Assembly (NCBI GenBank): GCA_028705495.1 | Contig: JAQWDK010000012.1 | Coordinates: forward strand, 1-59,230 | DNA: 59,230 nucleotides | Direction of reading: 5' to 3' | Source: Eubacteriales bacterium | GTDB taxonomy: Bacteria > Bacillota > Clostridia > Oscillospirales > CAG-382 | Notes under the pieces: generated by a model | Seen by the model: only the letters and a program-made list of their open reading frames with translations | Told to the model about the DNA's origin: nothing | The model's database searches: none | Translations under genes and position numbers: made by a program | Shown here: positions 7,708 through 15,136 of the stretch, in pieces | Layout: each line of letters starts with the position of its first letter | Numbering within the stretch: position 1 is the first letter of the stretch

Positions 7708-9372
7708 ATGGAAACGGTAAAGTTGAAAATTGTTTCAGCGCTTGATAAGCATTTTTATGACGATGACATCGACTGCATACCTGTTCTTGAAAAAGCGAGC
7801 GTTCTTTTGGGAGAGGATTTTAGTTTTCAAGCGGTTTACATAGACACCGACCAGTTGAATATAAGCAAAAAGCTCATTAAAGTGAAAATCGAATCCGAAG
7901 CGGCAGATTATATTAAAGCTTCGACAGTTGACCATGTACCTGTGAGATTCCCAGTTTATCGCAGGCCGCATGATGATAATTACCAACGTACAGCTCCTGG
8001 ACTTTACCCAGATTTACTTATTCCAGTAAAAGATGGAGAAAACTTGTACCTTGTCAAGGATGAACTAAAATCATTATGGTTCGATGTAAAAATACCGGAG
8101 GATAGCGCACTAAGAAATTTCACTGTGAAAATAACGATAACAGACATCGAAGAAAATGTGCTTGCTTCTGAGACATTAGGCTTTAAAGTTATCGGAATAC
8201 CCCTTCCTTCACAAGAGTTCATTGTAACGCAGTGGTTCCATTGCGACTGCCTTGCAGATTACTACGGTGTTGAGGTTTTTTCAGAAGAGCATTGGAGAAT
8301 TATCGGAGAGTTTATAAAAACGGCTGTAGATAACGGAATTAATATGATTCTGACTCCCGTGGTAACTCCACCCCTCGATACAGTTGTCGGTGGTGAGAGA
8401 CCGACTGTGCAGCTTGCTGACATAACAAAGGATGGGGATAAATGGAGCTTCAGTTTTGAAAAACTCGAAAGATGGGTAAAACTTTGTTTATCACTCGGTA
8501 TAACCCATTTTGAGATTTCCCACCTGTTCACCCAGTGGGGAGCAAAACACGCTCCAAAAATAATGGCGACTGTGGATGGAACCTACAAACGCATATTCGG
8601 CTGGGACACAGATGCTTCCGGTAAGGAATATAACGAATTCTTATCTGCATTCCTTCCAGCACTAACAGATGAACTTAAAAAACTCGATGTAGCTAAAAAA
8701 ACATACTTTCATATATCCGATGAGCCATATAAAGATCAACTCGAGAGCTATTTAACAGCCAAAGCAACTGTTTCAGAATTTCTTTCGGAATTTAAAATAA
8801 TTGATGCGCTATCAGACATCTCATTTTATGAAAGTGGCGCTGTTGCTCACCCGATACCTGCGAACAACCATATAGAACCGTTCCTTGAAGCTAACATTCC
8901 GGAGCTTTGGACATATTACTGTTGCGGTCAAGACAGAGATGTATCAAACCGATTTCTGTCGATGCCGCTTCACAGAACGAGGATTATCGGAACTCAGTTC
9001 TATAAATTTAATCTTGCCGGTTTCCTGCAGTGGGGCTACAACTTCTACTATTCGCAGTATTCGATAAGGCAAATCAACCCCTATCATTGTAACGACGGAG
9101 AATATTTCGTACCTGCTGGAGATGCATTTTCAGTGTATCCCGCACCTGATGGCAGTGCGTACGAAACCATAAGGCTCAGAGCTTTCGCGCATGGACTTGC
9201 TGACCTTAGAGCAATGAAACTATGTGAAAAGCTTTGCGGCAGAGAAGCGGTAATGGAGGAGATTGAAAGAGATTTAGAAAAACCGATTTCATTCTCAGAA
9301 TACCCCAAAGATGCAAGTTATATACTCGGGCTCAGAGAGCGAATTAATGAAATGATTGAAAAAGCAATATAG
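7708..9372 (+). CDS. DUF4091 domain-containing protein, glycoside-hydrolase-like
   Basis: 554 residues with no signal peptide. The N-terminal 165 residues look like a beta-sandwich. The rest resembles a TIM-barrel glycosidase: TQWFHCDCLADYYGV, then GINMILTPVVTPPLDT, HFEISHLFTQWG, and a DEP segment (HISDEPYKDQ). DUF4091 occurs in a C-terminal region here containing GFLQWGYNFYYSQ and a typical PAGDAFSVYPAPDG stretch. Catalytic acids cannot be assigned with certainty, and substrate is unknown. It is transcribed alone between a promoter and a terminator. Confidence 0.8.
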   Translation: METVKLKIVSALDKHFYDDDIDCIPVLEKASVLLGEDFSFQAVYIDTDQLNISKKLIKVKIESEAADYIKASTVDHVPVRFPVYRRPHDDNYQRTAPGLYPDLLIPVKDGENLYLVKDELKSLWFDVKIPEDSALRNFTVKITITDIEENVLASETLGFKVIGIPLPSQEFIVTQWFHCDCLADYYGVEVFSEEHWRIIGEFIKTAVDNGINMILTPVVTPPLDTVVGGERPTVQLADITKDGDKWSFSFEKLERWVKLCLSLGITHFEISHLFTQWGAKHAPKIMATVDGTYKRIFGWDTDASGKEYNEFLSAFLPALTDELKKLDVAKKTYFHISDEPYKDQLESYLTAKATVSEFLSEFKIIDALSDISFYESGAVAHPIPANNHIEPFLEANIPELWTYYCCGQDRDVSNRFLSMPLHRTRIIGTQFYKFNLAGFLQWGYNFYYSQYSIRQINPYHCNDGEYFVPAGDAFSVYPAPDGSAYETIRLRAFAHGLADLRAMKLCEKLCGREAVMEEIERDLEKPISFSEYPKDASYILGLRERINEMIEKAI

Positions 9373-9382
9373 TAAAAAAAGC

Positions 9383-9412
9383 AAACCCCGTAGCCAATCA
9401 GGCGCGGGGTTT
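9383..9412. terminator. Bidirectional terminator
   Basis: Arms AAACCCCG (9383-9390) and CGGGGTTT (9405-9412) are flanked by an A run upstream and a T run downstream. It serves the DUF4091 gene and the convergent serine hydrolase gene. Confidence 0.85.
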
Positions 9413-9430
9413 TTAATTTTTATGTAAATA

Positions 9431-10573
9431 TTATTTATTTTTCATTATTTTGTCAACTTCGCGGATGACATTTACGATATGACTTGTGTATGTGTCAGCT
9501 GAGTTGTACGACTTGGTGGTAAGAACGACAAGTATGTATGGATCATCGCTCATCATAATCCCAGCTTCGTGGGCAACATTTCTCACCCATCCACTTTTAT
9601 GAGCGAATGCTTGATCACGGGTACCTAAAGCCTCAACAACAATAGGACTTCTAACGGAAAGAGCTATGTCAAAGAATTCTTTTCCAATGGCACCAGTGTC
9701 ACGAAACTCAAGAATCTCATTCCACCAAATAGCCACATCTCTGGCAGAAATTTGAGGCCATTCACTGGATCTCATTGAAAGAGAACTGCCCGATGCTGCG
9801 AATAACTCGTCGACTCCGTTACCGAAACGATCGTATAACATTGTATGTGCTATATTGTCGCTGTCTATCATTGAATATCTAACAAGGTCGCGGATAGTAT
9901 ATGAAGTACCGATATTATTATATTTTAAAACACCTGAACCGCCGAAGTAATGATAACTCTGATATTTAATGGTGTCGTTTAATGATATCTGTTTATTAGC
10001 TGCAAGGGAATAAACATACATGGAATAGGGAGCTTTTATTGTAGAAGCACAAGAGTATTTTTGATCAATATTATAAGCTATGTAAGATCCATCTGAAACT
10101 CTGATAGCAAGAATTGAAGTATCATAAGGGTAGTTTTTAACAAGCGCATTTAGCTTTGATGTATCAGTTTTAAGTTTTCTACCGGTGGATTGATTGACAA
10201 TAATACTGCTGTTTAAAATGCTCATACTGCTGAGGTATTCCGAAACCCCGTTAGAGTTTTTTGTTACAAGCGGGCCTTTAACAACCTCCGGTAAAGTGAA
10301 AAAAATACTTTTTGATGGTGAAATTAAGTTTAATGAGTCCGCTGGCAAACCGGCGGGATCAACAAAATCATTTCTGGCATTTTCACCGAAGGATAAGTCA
10401 GCTTCGATTTTTACCTCTGGTAAAACTGTTTTGAAATCAGCTGCAACAGTATCGAGAGCTTCGGTATAAGCTGCATCGGAATTCAATACATTTTCGCTTG
10501 ACCTCTTTGATCCACAACTGCTTAGCAGCAGTATACCTGATAGCAAGGACAATAAAATTAGACGTTTTCGCAT
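9431..10573 (-). CDS. Class A beta-lactamase-fold serine hydrolase lipoprotein
   Basis: 380 residues. A lipoprotein signal ends in LSSC (Cys20). The catalytic domain has the SxxK motif STIK (about 176-179), an SDN motif in YSMIDSDNIAH and a KSG motif (HKSGW), the three landmarks of penicilloyl serine transferases. The domain layout matches stand-alone beta-lactamase-like hydrolases. True beta-lactamase activity cannot be deduced: the Glu166 omega-loop motif is not obvious, so a peptidoglycan or ester substrate is possible. It sits after a very long leader starting at the promoter 10836-10864. Confidence 0.85.
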   Translation of the reverse strand: MRKRLILLSLLSGILLLSSCGSKRSSENVLNSDAAYTEALDTVAADFKTVLPEVKIEADLSFGENARNDFVDPAGLPADSLNLISPSKSIFFTLPEVVKGPLVTKNSNGVSEYLSSMSILNSSIIVNQSTGRKLKTDTSKLNALVKNYPYDTSILAIRVSDGSYIAYNIDQKYSCASTIKAPYSMYVYSLAANKQISLNDTIKYQSYHYFGGSGVLKYNNIGTSYTIRDLVRYSMIDSDNIAHTMLYDRFGNGVDELFAASGSSLSMRSSEWPQISARDVAIWWNEILEFRDTGAIGKEFFDIALSVRSPIVVEALGTRDQAFAHKSGWVRNVAHEAGIMMSDDPYILVVLTTKSYNSADTYTSHIVNVIREVDKIMKNK

Positions 10574-10835
10574 AAAAAACCTTCAATCTGCGAAAGGAAC
10601 AGCAGATTATCCTGAATAATTATTTCTCAACCTTTTTCTCGTTGTTTATAACAGAGATAAGCTTGAAATAAAGGTTCGGTCAGATGCCGGATACCTTGAA
10701 TCCGATGAGTTTTGCATAAAAAGCAATCAAGAAAAATAACCTACTAAGAAAACAGCTGAAAAGCAAATTGGAAAAGGAAGCATTCTTTTGTTGCTTGTGG
10801 ATAAATAAACATAACGCAAAGGATAATTTTTGGAT
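10574..10835 (-). promoter_or_regulatory. Long 5' leader with predicted stem-loops
   Basis: The consensus promoter at 10836-10864 implies a leader of about 255 nt before the serine hydrolase start. It holds a small hairpin (10688-10704, arms CGGAT/ATCCG on the minus strand) and a wider stem (AACCTTT/AAAGGTT, arms at 10629-10635 and 10670-10676). No known riboswitch signature was recognised. Whether the leader regulates is unknown. Confidence 0.4.
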
Positions 10836-10864
10836 ATTATAACACCCTAAAACAGCTTTGTCAA
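10836..10864 (-). promoter_or_regulatory. Consensus sigma-A promoter
   Basis: On the minus strand TTGACA (10859-10864), exactly 17 bp, and TATAAT (10836-10841). Both hexamers match the consensus fully. No minus-strand gene starts nearer than the serine hydrolase at 10573. Confidence 0.85.
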
Positions 10865-11068
10865 AGGTTATTTAGTGAAATAATGTCGAGAACGGAGTTA
10901 AACTTGTAAACGTTTTGTTAATATTAAACACACAATTACATAAAATAACAATAAAGGCTGTCAAAAATGCTTAGAAAAAAATAAATCGAAGGATATTATG
11001 TTGTTGTATTGTACGAAAATTAAAAAAAACACAAGGATGATGGAGTTTAAAAAAATAATGCAAGGAAA
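10865..11068. other. Intergenic stretch without a recognised gene
   Basis: AT-rich DNA between the promoter 10836-10864 and the end of the DUF6179 gene. No ORF with a ribosome binding site, no convincing terminator and no RNA motif were recognised. Confidence 0.5.
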
Positions 11069-12361
11069 TTATTCATCCGGTAAGAAATCTGCTAGTTCTG
11101 CAACCCATTCCGAGCTGCTGCCTGAGTCTTCAAGCTGCACTGCTTTCTCTGATAAAAGCTTGAGAATATCTTCGCCAAGGAAAGAATAGAACTGTTTATA
11201 TTCATCATCATAAAGGCATTCTGATTCAAGGAGGTCGATGAAGTCGCTAAGAGAAGAAACCTTGGAAAAGAGTGAAAGTTTCTTCTCGATGGTATCGCAA
11301 AAGCGTATTTCGTCAGCAAGATCGCGAAAAGCTTCGTCGGATAACCTTTTCTCACTATCAATAAATGAGGGTTCTTCAACTTTTGCTCCTTCAGCGGTGA
11401 AAAATGAAAACAAAGCACCGTTGTTTATTGCATTACGCAAAAGCCCAGCTGAGGATGCTATCGTTTTTTTGATGTAACCTGGAAGGAATTCATCCCAACC
11501 ACGAATTTTCGGGCTGAAAACTTCGCTCGCTCTCAAAAGCGCTTCAGGAAGTTTTTTATCAAACTTATCTGCAAGATATTCAATATCACCGACAGTCAGG
11601 ACCAGTTGTCCGGGATCCCCTAAAAGCGCATTTGCACAAGAGTTGTATAGCACTTTTTCGAAGATGTTTATCTGAGATTCGCCATCGGGGTCAGCATTTT
11701 TTAAAATCTCTTTTATATCATTTTCTAAAAATAACGAACAAAATTCGTTTTCCCAATAAAGAGTCTTTTCATAGCGTATCAAATAAGATACAGCACCATC
11801 GCTCGTGTTTCTTGGTGGTGTAGCAAGCTGATATGAAAGGTCGAGCGCAGCGGTCATATCATGCGCGGCAAAACTCTTATTATAACGTTTAAAAAAACGC
11901 TTGATTTCTTTGTCGAGGGTTCTGTTATACGACTCGTTGGTTGTGACAATTCGGTTTGCAAGGATTTTTTTATAGAAAGACAAAGCTGTTCTGAGGTAGC
12001 TATTTATCCGTCTTTCACCTATTGATATCAACTCAGTAAGTGGTGTTGTGACAAGCATCCGTGCTGCATTACTGCAGTCGGGTATAGATTTTATTGTTAC
12101 ACCAATCTTAAAGCAAATAGAGTCAAGCAACGATTTTGCCACTTCTGTTCTGACAGAACTGCTTTTTCCCTTTGTAAAACGTAGCACTTCATTCGATAAT
12201 ATCAGCATAAGAGAAGCAACAATTGATTTATACTCCTCCTCGGTTATAACATCAGTTCGGTAAGCTTCTTCTACAAGAGAGCGCATATAATCATCAGAAT
12301 TTAGGACTTCGCGTTTTATAGGATTATATTTTTGTAAACTGCCGTTGTTCATGTTGTTCAT
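11069..12361 (-). CDS. DUF6179 domain-containing protein
   Basis: 430 residues, hydrophilic and helical, with no signal peptide or membrane segment. The start at 12361 (MNNMNNGSLQK) is chosen over an ATG 7 codons upstream, because AAAGG is better placed for it. The composition and the paired neighbour fit the DUF6179 family of Clostridia; recognition is from memory of the pair, without a profile search. It lies 29 nt after the DUF6323 gene. Function is unknown; a sporulation or stress role would be speculation. Confidence 0.6.
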   Translation of the reverse strand: MNNMNNGSLQKYNPIKREVLNSDDYMRSLVEEAYRTDVITEEEYKSIVASLMLILSNEVLRFTKGKSSSVRTEVAKSLLDSICFKIGVTIKSIPDCSNAARMLVTTPLTELISIGERRINSYLRTALSFYKKILANRIVTTNESYNRTLDKEIKRFFKRYNKSFAAHDMTAALDLSYQLATPPRNTSDGAVSYLIRYEKTLYWENEFCSLFLENDIKEILKNADPDGESQINIFEKVLYNSCANALLGDPGQLVLTVGDIEYLADKFDKKLPEALLRASEVFSPKIRGWDEFLPGYIKKTIASSAGLLRNAINNGALFSFFTAEGAKVEEPSFIDSEKRLSDEAFRDLADEIRFCDTIEKKLSLFSKVSSLSDFIDLLESECLYDDEYKQFYSFLGEDILKLLSEKAVQLEDSGSSSEWVAELADFLPDE

Positions 12362-12390
12362 TACGCAGCATCCTTTCATCACCGATGATA

Positions 12391-12897
12391 TTAGTTAAAT
12401 TCAATTTCGTTCTCTTCAGCGGCTGTGATAAATTCATCAGCTGGATCAGCTACTGTAAGAGAGATATCACCGCTTCTGATTTGTCTGGAGAGTTCATCGA
12501 GCTCGCGGGTTTTCAATAGCTCTGTTGAGCCTTGGCAAACTCCGTTAAAACAAGCTTTCATATAACTGATTAGGTCACTATCCGAGACAAGATCAAGTGT
12601 TTCGTTTTTATAGCTATAAAAAATTTCGAGCATTTCACTCAAGAAATCGGTGTAGTTTTGACGGTTAAGATACGGTGAGTCGCAAAACGCTTCAATTATC
12701 TCTTTGAGAGCGCTACTGCCAAACTCAATACGACCTGCAGCGCTAAGCTCATGGCTTTTTACCTCAATGAGCTGGGACGCTTCTTCGCGTGTTAGCACTA
12801 GTCCAAATTCAGCGGATTTATTATTCGCTTCAAGCAGTTCACCAAGAGCTTTTTCTTTAAAAACATCCGCGGGAACAACGGAAAATCCGAAATCCAT
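12391..12897 (-). CDS. DUF6323 family protein
   Basis: 168 residues, acidic and helical, cytoplasmic. Segments NNKSAEFGLVLTREEASQLI and LDLVSDSDLISYMKACFNG agree with the DUF6323 family, which is regularly encoded next to DUF6179. It is the first gene of the two-gene operon, with a promoter about 45 bp upstream. No catalytic motif is visible and function is unknown. Confidence 0.6.
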   Translation of the reverse strand: MDFGFSVVPADVFKEKALGELLEANNKSAEFGLVLTREEASQLIEVKSHELSAAGRIEFGSSALKEIIEAFCDSPYLNRQNYTDFLSEMLEIFYSYKNETLDLVSDSDLISYMKACFNGVCQGSTELLKTRELDELSRQIRSGDISLTVADPADEFITAAEENEIEFN

Positions 12898-12929
12898 TTT
12901 AACAACAACCTTTTTATTATTTATTGTCT

Positions 12930-12958
12930 ATTTTACCTTACTAAGATGAACAATACAA
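12930..12958 (-). promoter_or_regulatory. Sigma-A-like promoter for DUF6323-DUF6179
   Basis: On the minus strand TTGTAT (12953-12958), a 17-bp spacer and TAAAAT (12930-12935). It sits immediately before the repeat array starting at 12983. Confidence 0.6.
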
Positions 12959-12982
12959 GTGTTGAAATTTTAAGTTAATTAT

Positions 12983-13558
12983 GGTATACTAGTCGTGCAT
13001 TCACTGTAACCTAATTAATCATCACCAATCGGCACGACCATCAAAATCTTCGATTTTGTGAAGGTCAGGTTTATGATACGGTATACTAGTCGTGCATTCA
13101 CTGTAACCTAATTAATCATCACCAATCGGCACGACCATCAAAATCTTCGATTTTGTGAAGGTCAGGTTTATGATACGGTATACTAGTCGTGCATTCACTA
13201 TATCCTAATTAATTACCACCAATCGGCACGACCATCAAAATCTTCGATTTTGTGAAGGTCAGGTTTATGATACGGTATACTAGTCGTGCATTCAATATAT
13301 CCTAATTAATCATCACCAATCGGCACGACCATCAAAATCTTCGATTTTGTGAAGGTCAGGTTTATGATACGGTATACTAGTCGTGCATTCACTGTAACCT
13401 AATTAATCATCACCAATCGGCACGACCATCAAAATCTTCGATTTTGTGAAGGTCAGGTTTATGATACGGTATACTAGTCGTGCATTCACTATATCCTAAT
13501 TAATCATCACCAATCGGCACGACCATCAAAATCTTCGATTTTGTGAAGGTTAGGTTTA
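12983..13558 (+). repeat. Array of six 97-bp tandem repeats with two conserved stems
   Basis: Units start at 12983, 13080, 13177, 13274, 13371 and 13468, a constant 97-bp period; the last unit is cut short near 13558. Each unit has a stem GTCGTGC/GCACGAC (offsets 10-16 and 50-56) around a 33-nt loop, then a hairpin CAAAATC-TTC-GATTTTG (offsets 60-76) and a GACC/GGTC closing pair. All visible differences between units fall in the loop (for example ACTGTAACC versus ACTATATCC); both stems are identical in all six. There is no ORF in the array. Confidence 0.95.
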
Positions 13559-13600
13559 TATTAGTATTATGATTTCAAAATATAGATAGGATGGCATAAG

Positions 13601-13684
13601 ATGAAGAAGAAAATAGTATCAGGTATGGCGCTGGTGTTGGCAGCGCTGATGATTCTATCTGTGTTTATAGTGCTTTTAAGATAA
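13601..13684 (+). CDS. 27-residue single-span membrane peptide
   Basis: ATG at 13601 to TAA at 13682-13684, 27 residues beginning MKKKIVSGMALVL and ending FIVLLR. A lysine-rich start followed by about 20 hydrophobic residues predicts one membrane span with the N-terminus inside. AGGATGG lies about 6 nt before the ATG, a credible ribosome binding site. It lies just after the 97-bp repeats and before the MBL hydrolase gene. It resembles Prli42/DUF4044-type mini membrane proteins of Firmicutes in size and layout, but homology is not established. Confidence 0.6.
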   Translation: MKKKIVSGMALVLAALMILSVFIVLLR

Positions 13685-13710
13685 CAAGTTTTTTGTGAAG
13701 GGATGTGAAA

Positions 13711-13734
13711 GATTGAAAGATAAATCTTTCAATC
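13711..13734. repeat. Perfect hairpin sharing a 21-nt core with 33187-33207
   Basis: Arms GATTGAAAGA and TCTTTCAATC enclose TAAA. The inner 21 nt (13712-13732) recur exactly on the opposite strand at 33187-33207. The position after the small peptide gene would suit a terminator, but no T run follows. Confidence 0.7.
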
Positions 13735-13736
13735 CA

Positions 13737-13802
13737 GAAGTTTGTTTCTTTCGCGCCGTAAGCAAGGCATGAATCGCAAAGGGCGTGAACGAAACAAACT
13801 TC
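13737..13802. repeat. 12-bp inverted repeat upstream of the MBL hydrolase
   Basis: GAAGTTTGTTTC (13737-13748) pairs perfectly with GAAACAAACTTC (13791-13802). The 42-nt interior contains a further GCGCC/GGCGT pairing. It ends 13 nt before the AAGGAG ribosome binding site and so may be a structured leader or processing site. Confidence 0.65.
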
Positions 13803-13832
13803 CAGGTTAGCTAGAAAGGAGTGGTCATAGAA

Positions 13833-14471
13833 ATGACTGATTTCGAACTCAGGACCTTAAAGGTCGGTTTTCTCGCCACAAACTGTTATATACTTAGAAA
13901 AAGAGATAATGGCGCGACAGTAGTTATTGATCCCGGCGCAGACGGCACATATATAAAGAGTGTGCTTAGAGAAATGGATGCAAGGCTCAAGTTGATACTG
14001 CTGACTCATGGTCATTTTGATCATATACTCGGACTCGCTGAGTTGAGAAGAGAAGGGATCGTTACCGCAATCCATGAGAAGGATGCGAAGAACTTAACTG
14101 AACGTGATATGTTTTCATCCATGCTCGAAAATGACCCACGTCCATTTGCTCCTGCAGAAATTTTGTTTACCGAAGATAAAAACTACAGTATCAGCGGATT
14201 TGACTTTTATGTAATGAATACACCAGGTCACACTCCGGGTTCGGTATGCTACGTTTTCGATGATTTAATGTTCACAGGTGACACTCTGTTTTGTGGTGGC
14301 ATCGGTAGGACAGATTTCAGTGGAGGCTCGGATGCTGACATGGATAAATCCCTTGAGCGGCTTGTGAAGCTGCCTGGTGATTTCGCAATTTATCCTGGAC
14401 ATGATGAAAGCGGCGTTCTAAGCGATGAGAAAAAATACAATCCGTATCTCGCAAAATATAAAAAAACATAA
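13833..14471 (+). CDS. MBL fold metallo-hydrolase (glyoxalase II-like)
   Basis: 212 residues from the ATG at 13833. A GTG at 13821 is in frame but overlaps the AAGGAG ribosome binding site, so it is not used. Metal ligands are visible: THGHFDHILG (HxHxDH), the second His in NTPGHTPGS, the Asp in FTGDTLF and the last His in YPGHDES. These are typical of hydroxyacylglutathione hydrolase-like enzymes that hydrolyse thioesters. The precise substrate is unknown. A bidirectional terminator follows. Confidence 0.92.
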   Translation: MTDFELRTLKVGFLATNCYILRKRDNGATVVIDPGADGTYIKSVLREMDARLKLILLTHGHFDHILGLAELRREGIVTAIHEKDAKNLTERDMFSSMLENDPRPFAPAEILFTEDKNYSISGFDFYVMNTPGHTPGSVCYVFDDLMFTGDTLFCGGIGRTDFSGGSDADMDKSLERLVKLPGDFAIYPGHDESGVLSDEKKYNPYLAKYKKT

Positions 14472-14478
14472 AATCAAA

Positions 14479-14498
14479 AACCGCGCTTGACCGCGGTT
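14479..14498. terminator. Bidirectional terminator
   Basis: Arms AACCGCG (14479-14485) and CGCGGTT (14492-14498), with A-rich upstream and T-rich downstream flanks, separate the convergent MBL and NUDIX genes. Confidence 0.85.
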
Positions 14499-14506
14499 TT
14501 TTTACT

Positions 14507-15136
14507 TTAGAATGATAAAAGGTTAGATAGTTTATCTATAGCGCAAGTTATGATTGCTGCGTGATCTGATGCTATTTCGCTATCGCCAATAACATTGTAG
14601 CTTGCATCACCGGGGATCGGAGTAGCAGCATTTTTAACTTCGACTGTTGCTGTAAGACTTATATTATTGTTTGATAATATTAGCTTCGTTTCTGATTTAT
14701 TTAGTCTCATAACGCCAATGTCAAACCAAGAACCATCAGCTGCGTCATCTCCAGCCTTGACTTCTGTATCTTCGGGGAGAATGGCAGTATAAGCAATTGT
14801 GATTATTCTGGTTCTCGGATCGCGTTTTGGCTCTGAGAAAACACGTAACTGACATAACGGAATACCATCACTTTTGATTCCGGTTTCTTCTTCAAGCTCT
14901 CTTACTGCAGCAGCCTCAGCTGTTTCATCGCTCTCAACAAACCCCCCAGGAAGCGCCCACTTCCCGATAAAGGGATGTCCGCCGCGTTTGATGAGCAATA
15001 TTTGAGGTCTGCCACTTTTTAGCCTGAAAGCGGCGACATCAACGGTTACAGACGGGCGTTCAAATACTGATGCATCATATTGGGCAAGAAATTCTGCTTC
15101 AGTTAAACCTTTTGAATCAACTTTTTCTCTTATCAT
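14507..15136 (-). CDS. NUDIX hydrolase
   Basis: 209 residues. The NUDIX box GGFVESDETAEAAAVRELEE continues into ETGI (about residues 64-87) and fits GX5EX7REUXEEXGU, so the metal-binding glutamates are intact. The N-terminal part FRLKSGRPQILLIKRG and GKWALPGG is typical of the ADP-ribose pyrophosphatase/NrtR-like branch. There is no C-terminal winged helix, so it is an enzyme. Its start overlaps the stop of the WG-repeat gene, which indicates translational coupling. Confidence 0.92.
   Translation of the reverse strand: MIREKVDSKGLTEAEFLAQYDASVFERPSVTVDVAAFRLKSGRPQILLIKRGGHPFIGKWALPGGFVESDETAEAAAVRELEEETGIKSDGIPLCQLRVFSEPKRDPRTRIITIAYTAILPEDTEVKAGDDAADGSWFDIGVMRLNKSETKLILSNNNISLTATVEVKNAATPIPGDASYNVIGDSEIASDHAAIITCAIDKLSNLLSF

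Noticed and set aside
9431..10573. Acquired beta-lactamase resistance gene
   Set aside because: The SxxK, SDN and KSG motifs are there, but the omega-loop Glu context is not evident, and a lipoprotein with a long N-terminal extension fits a house-keeping serine hydrolase.
10574..10835. Cyclic di-AMP (ydaO) or other known riboswitch in the long leader
   Set aside because: The conserved core sequences of that class could not be found; only generic stems are visible.
12983..13558. CRISPR array
   Set aside because: The whole 97-bp unit is repeated with no variable spacers of regular length, and no cas genes are near.
12983..13558. Integron attC array
   Set aside because: There are no cassette ORFs between units, no integrase, and no GTTRRRY/RYYYAAC core pairs.
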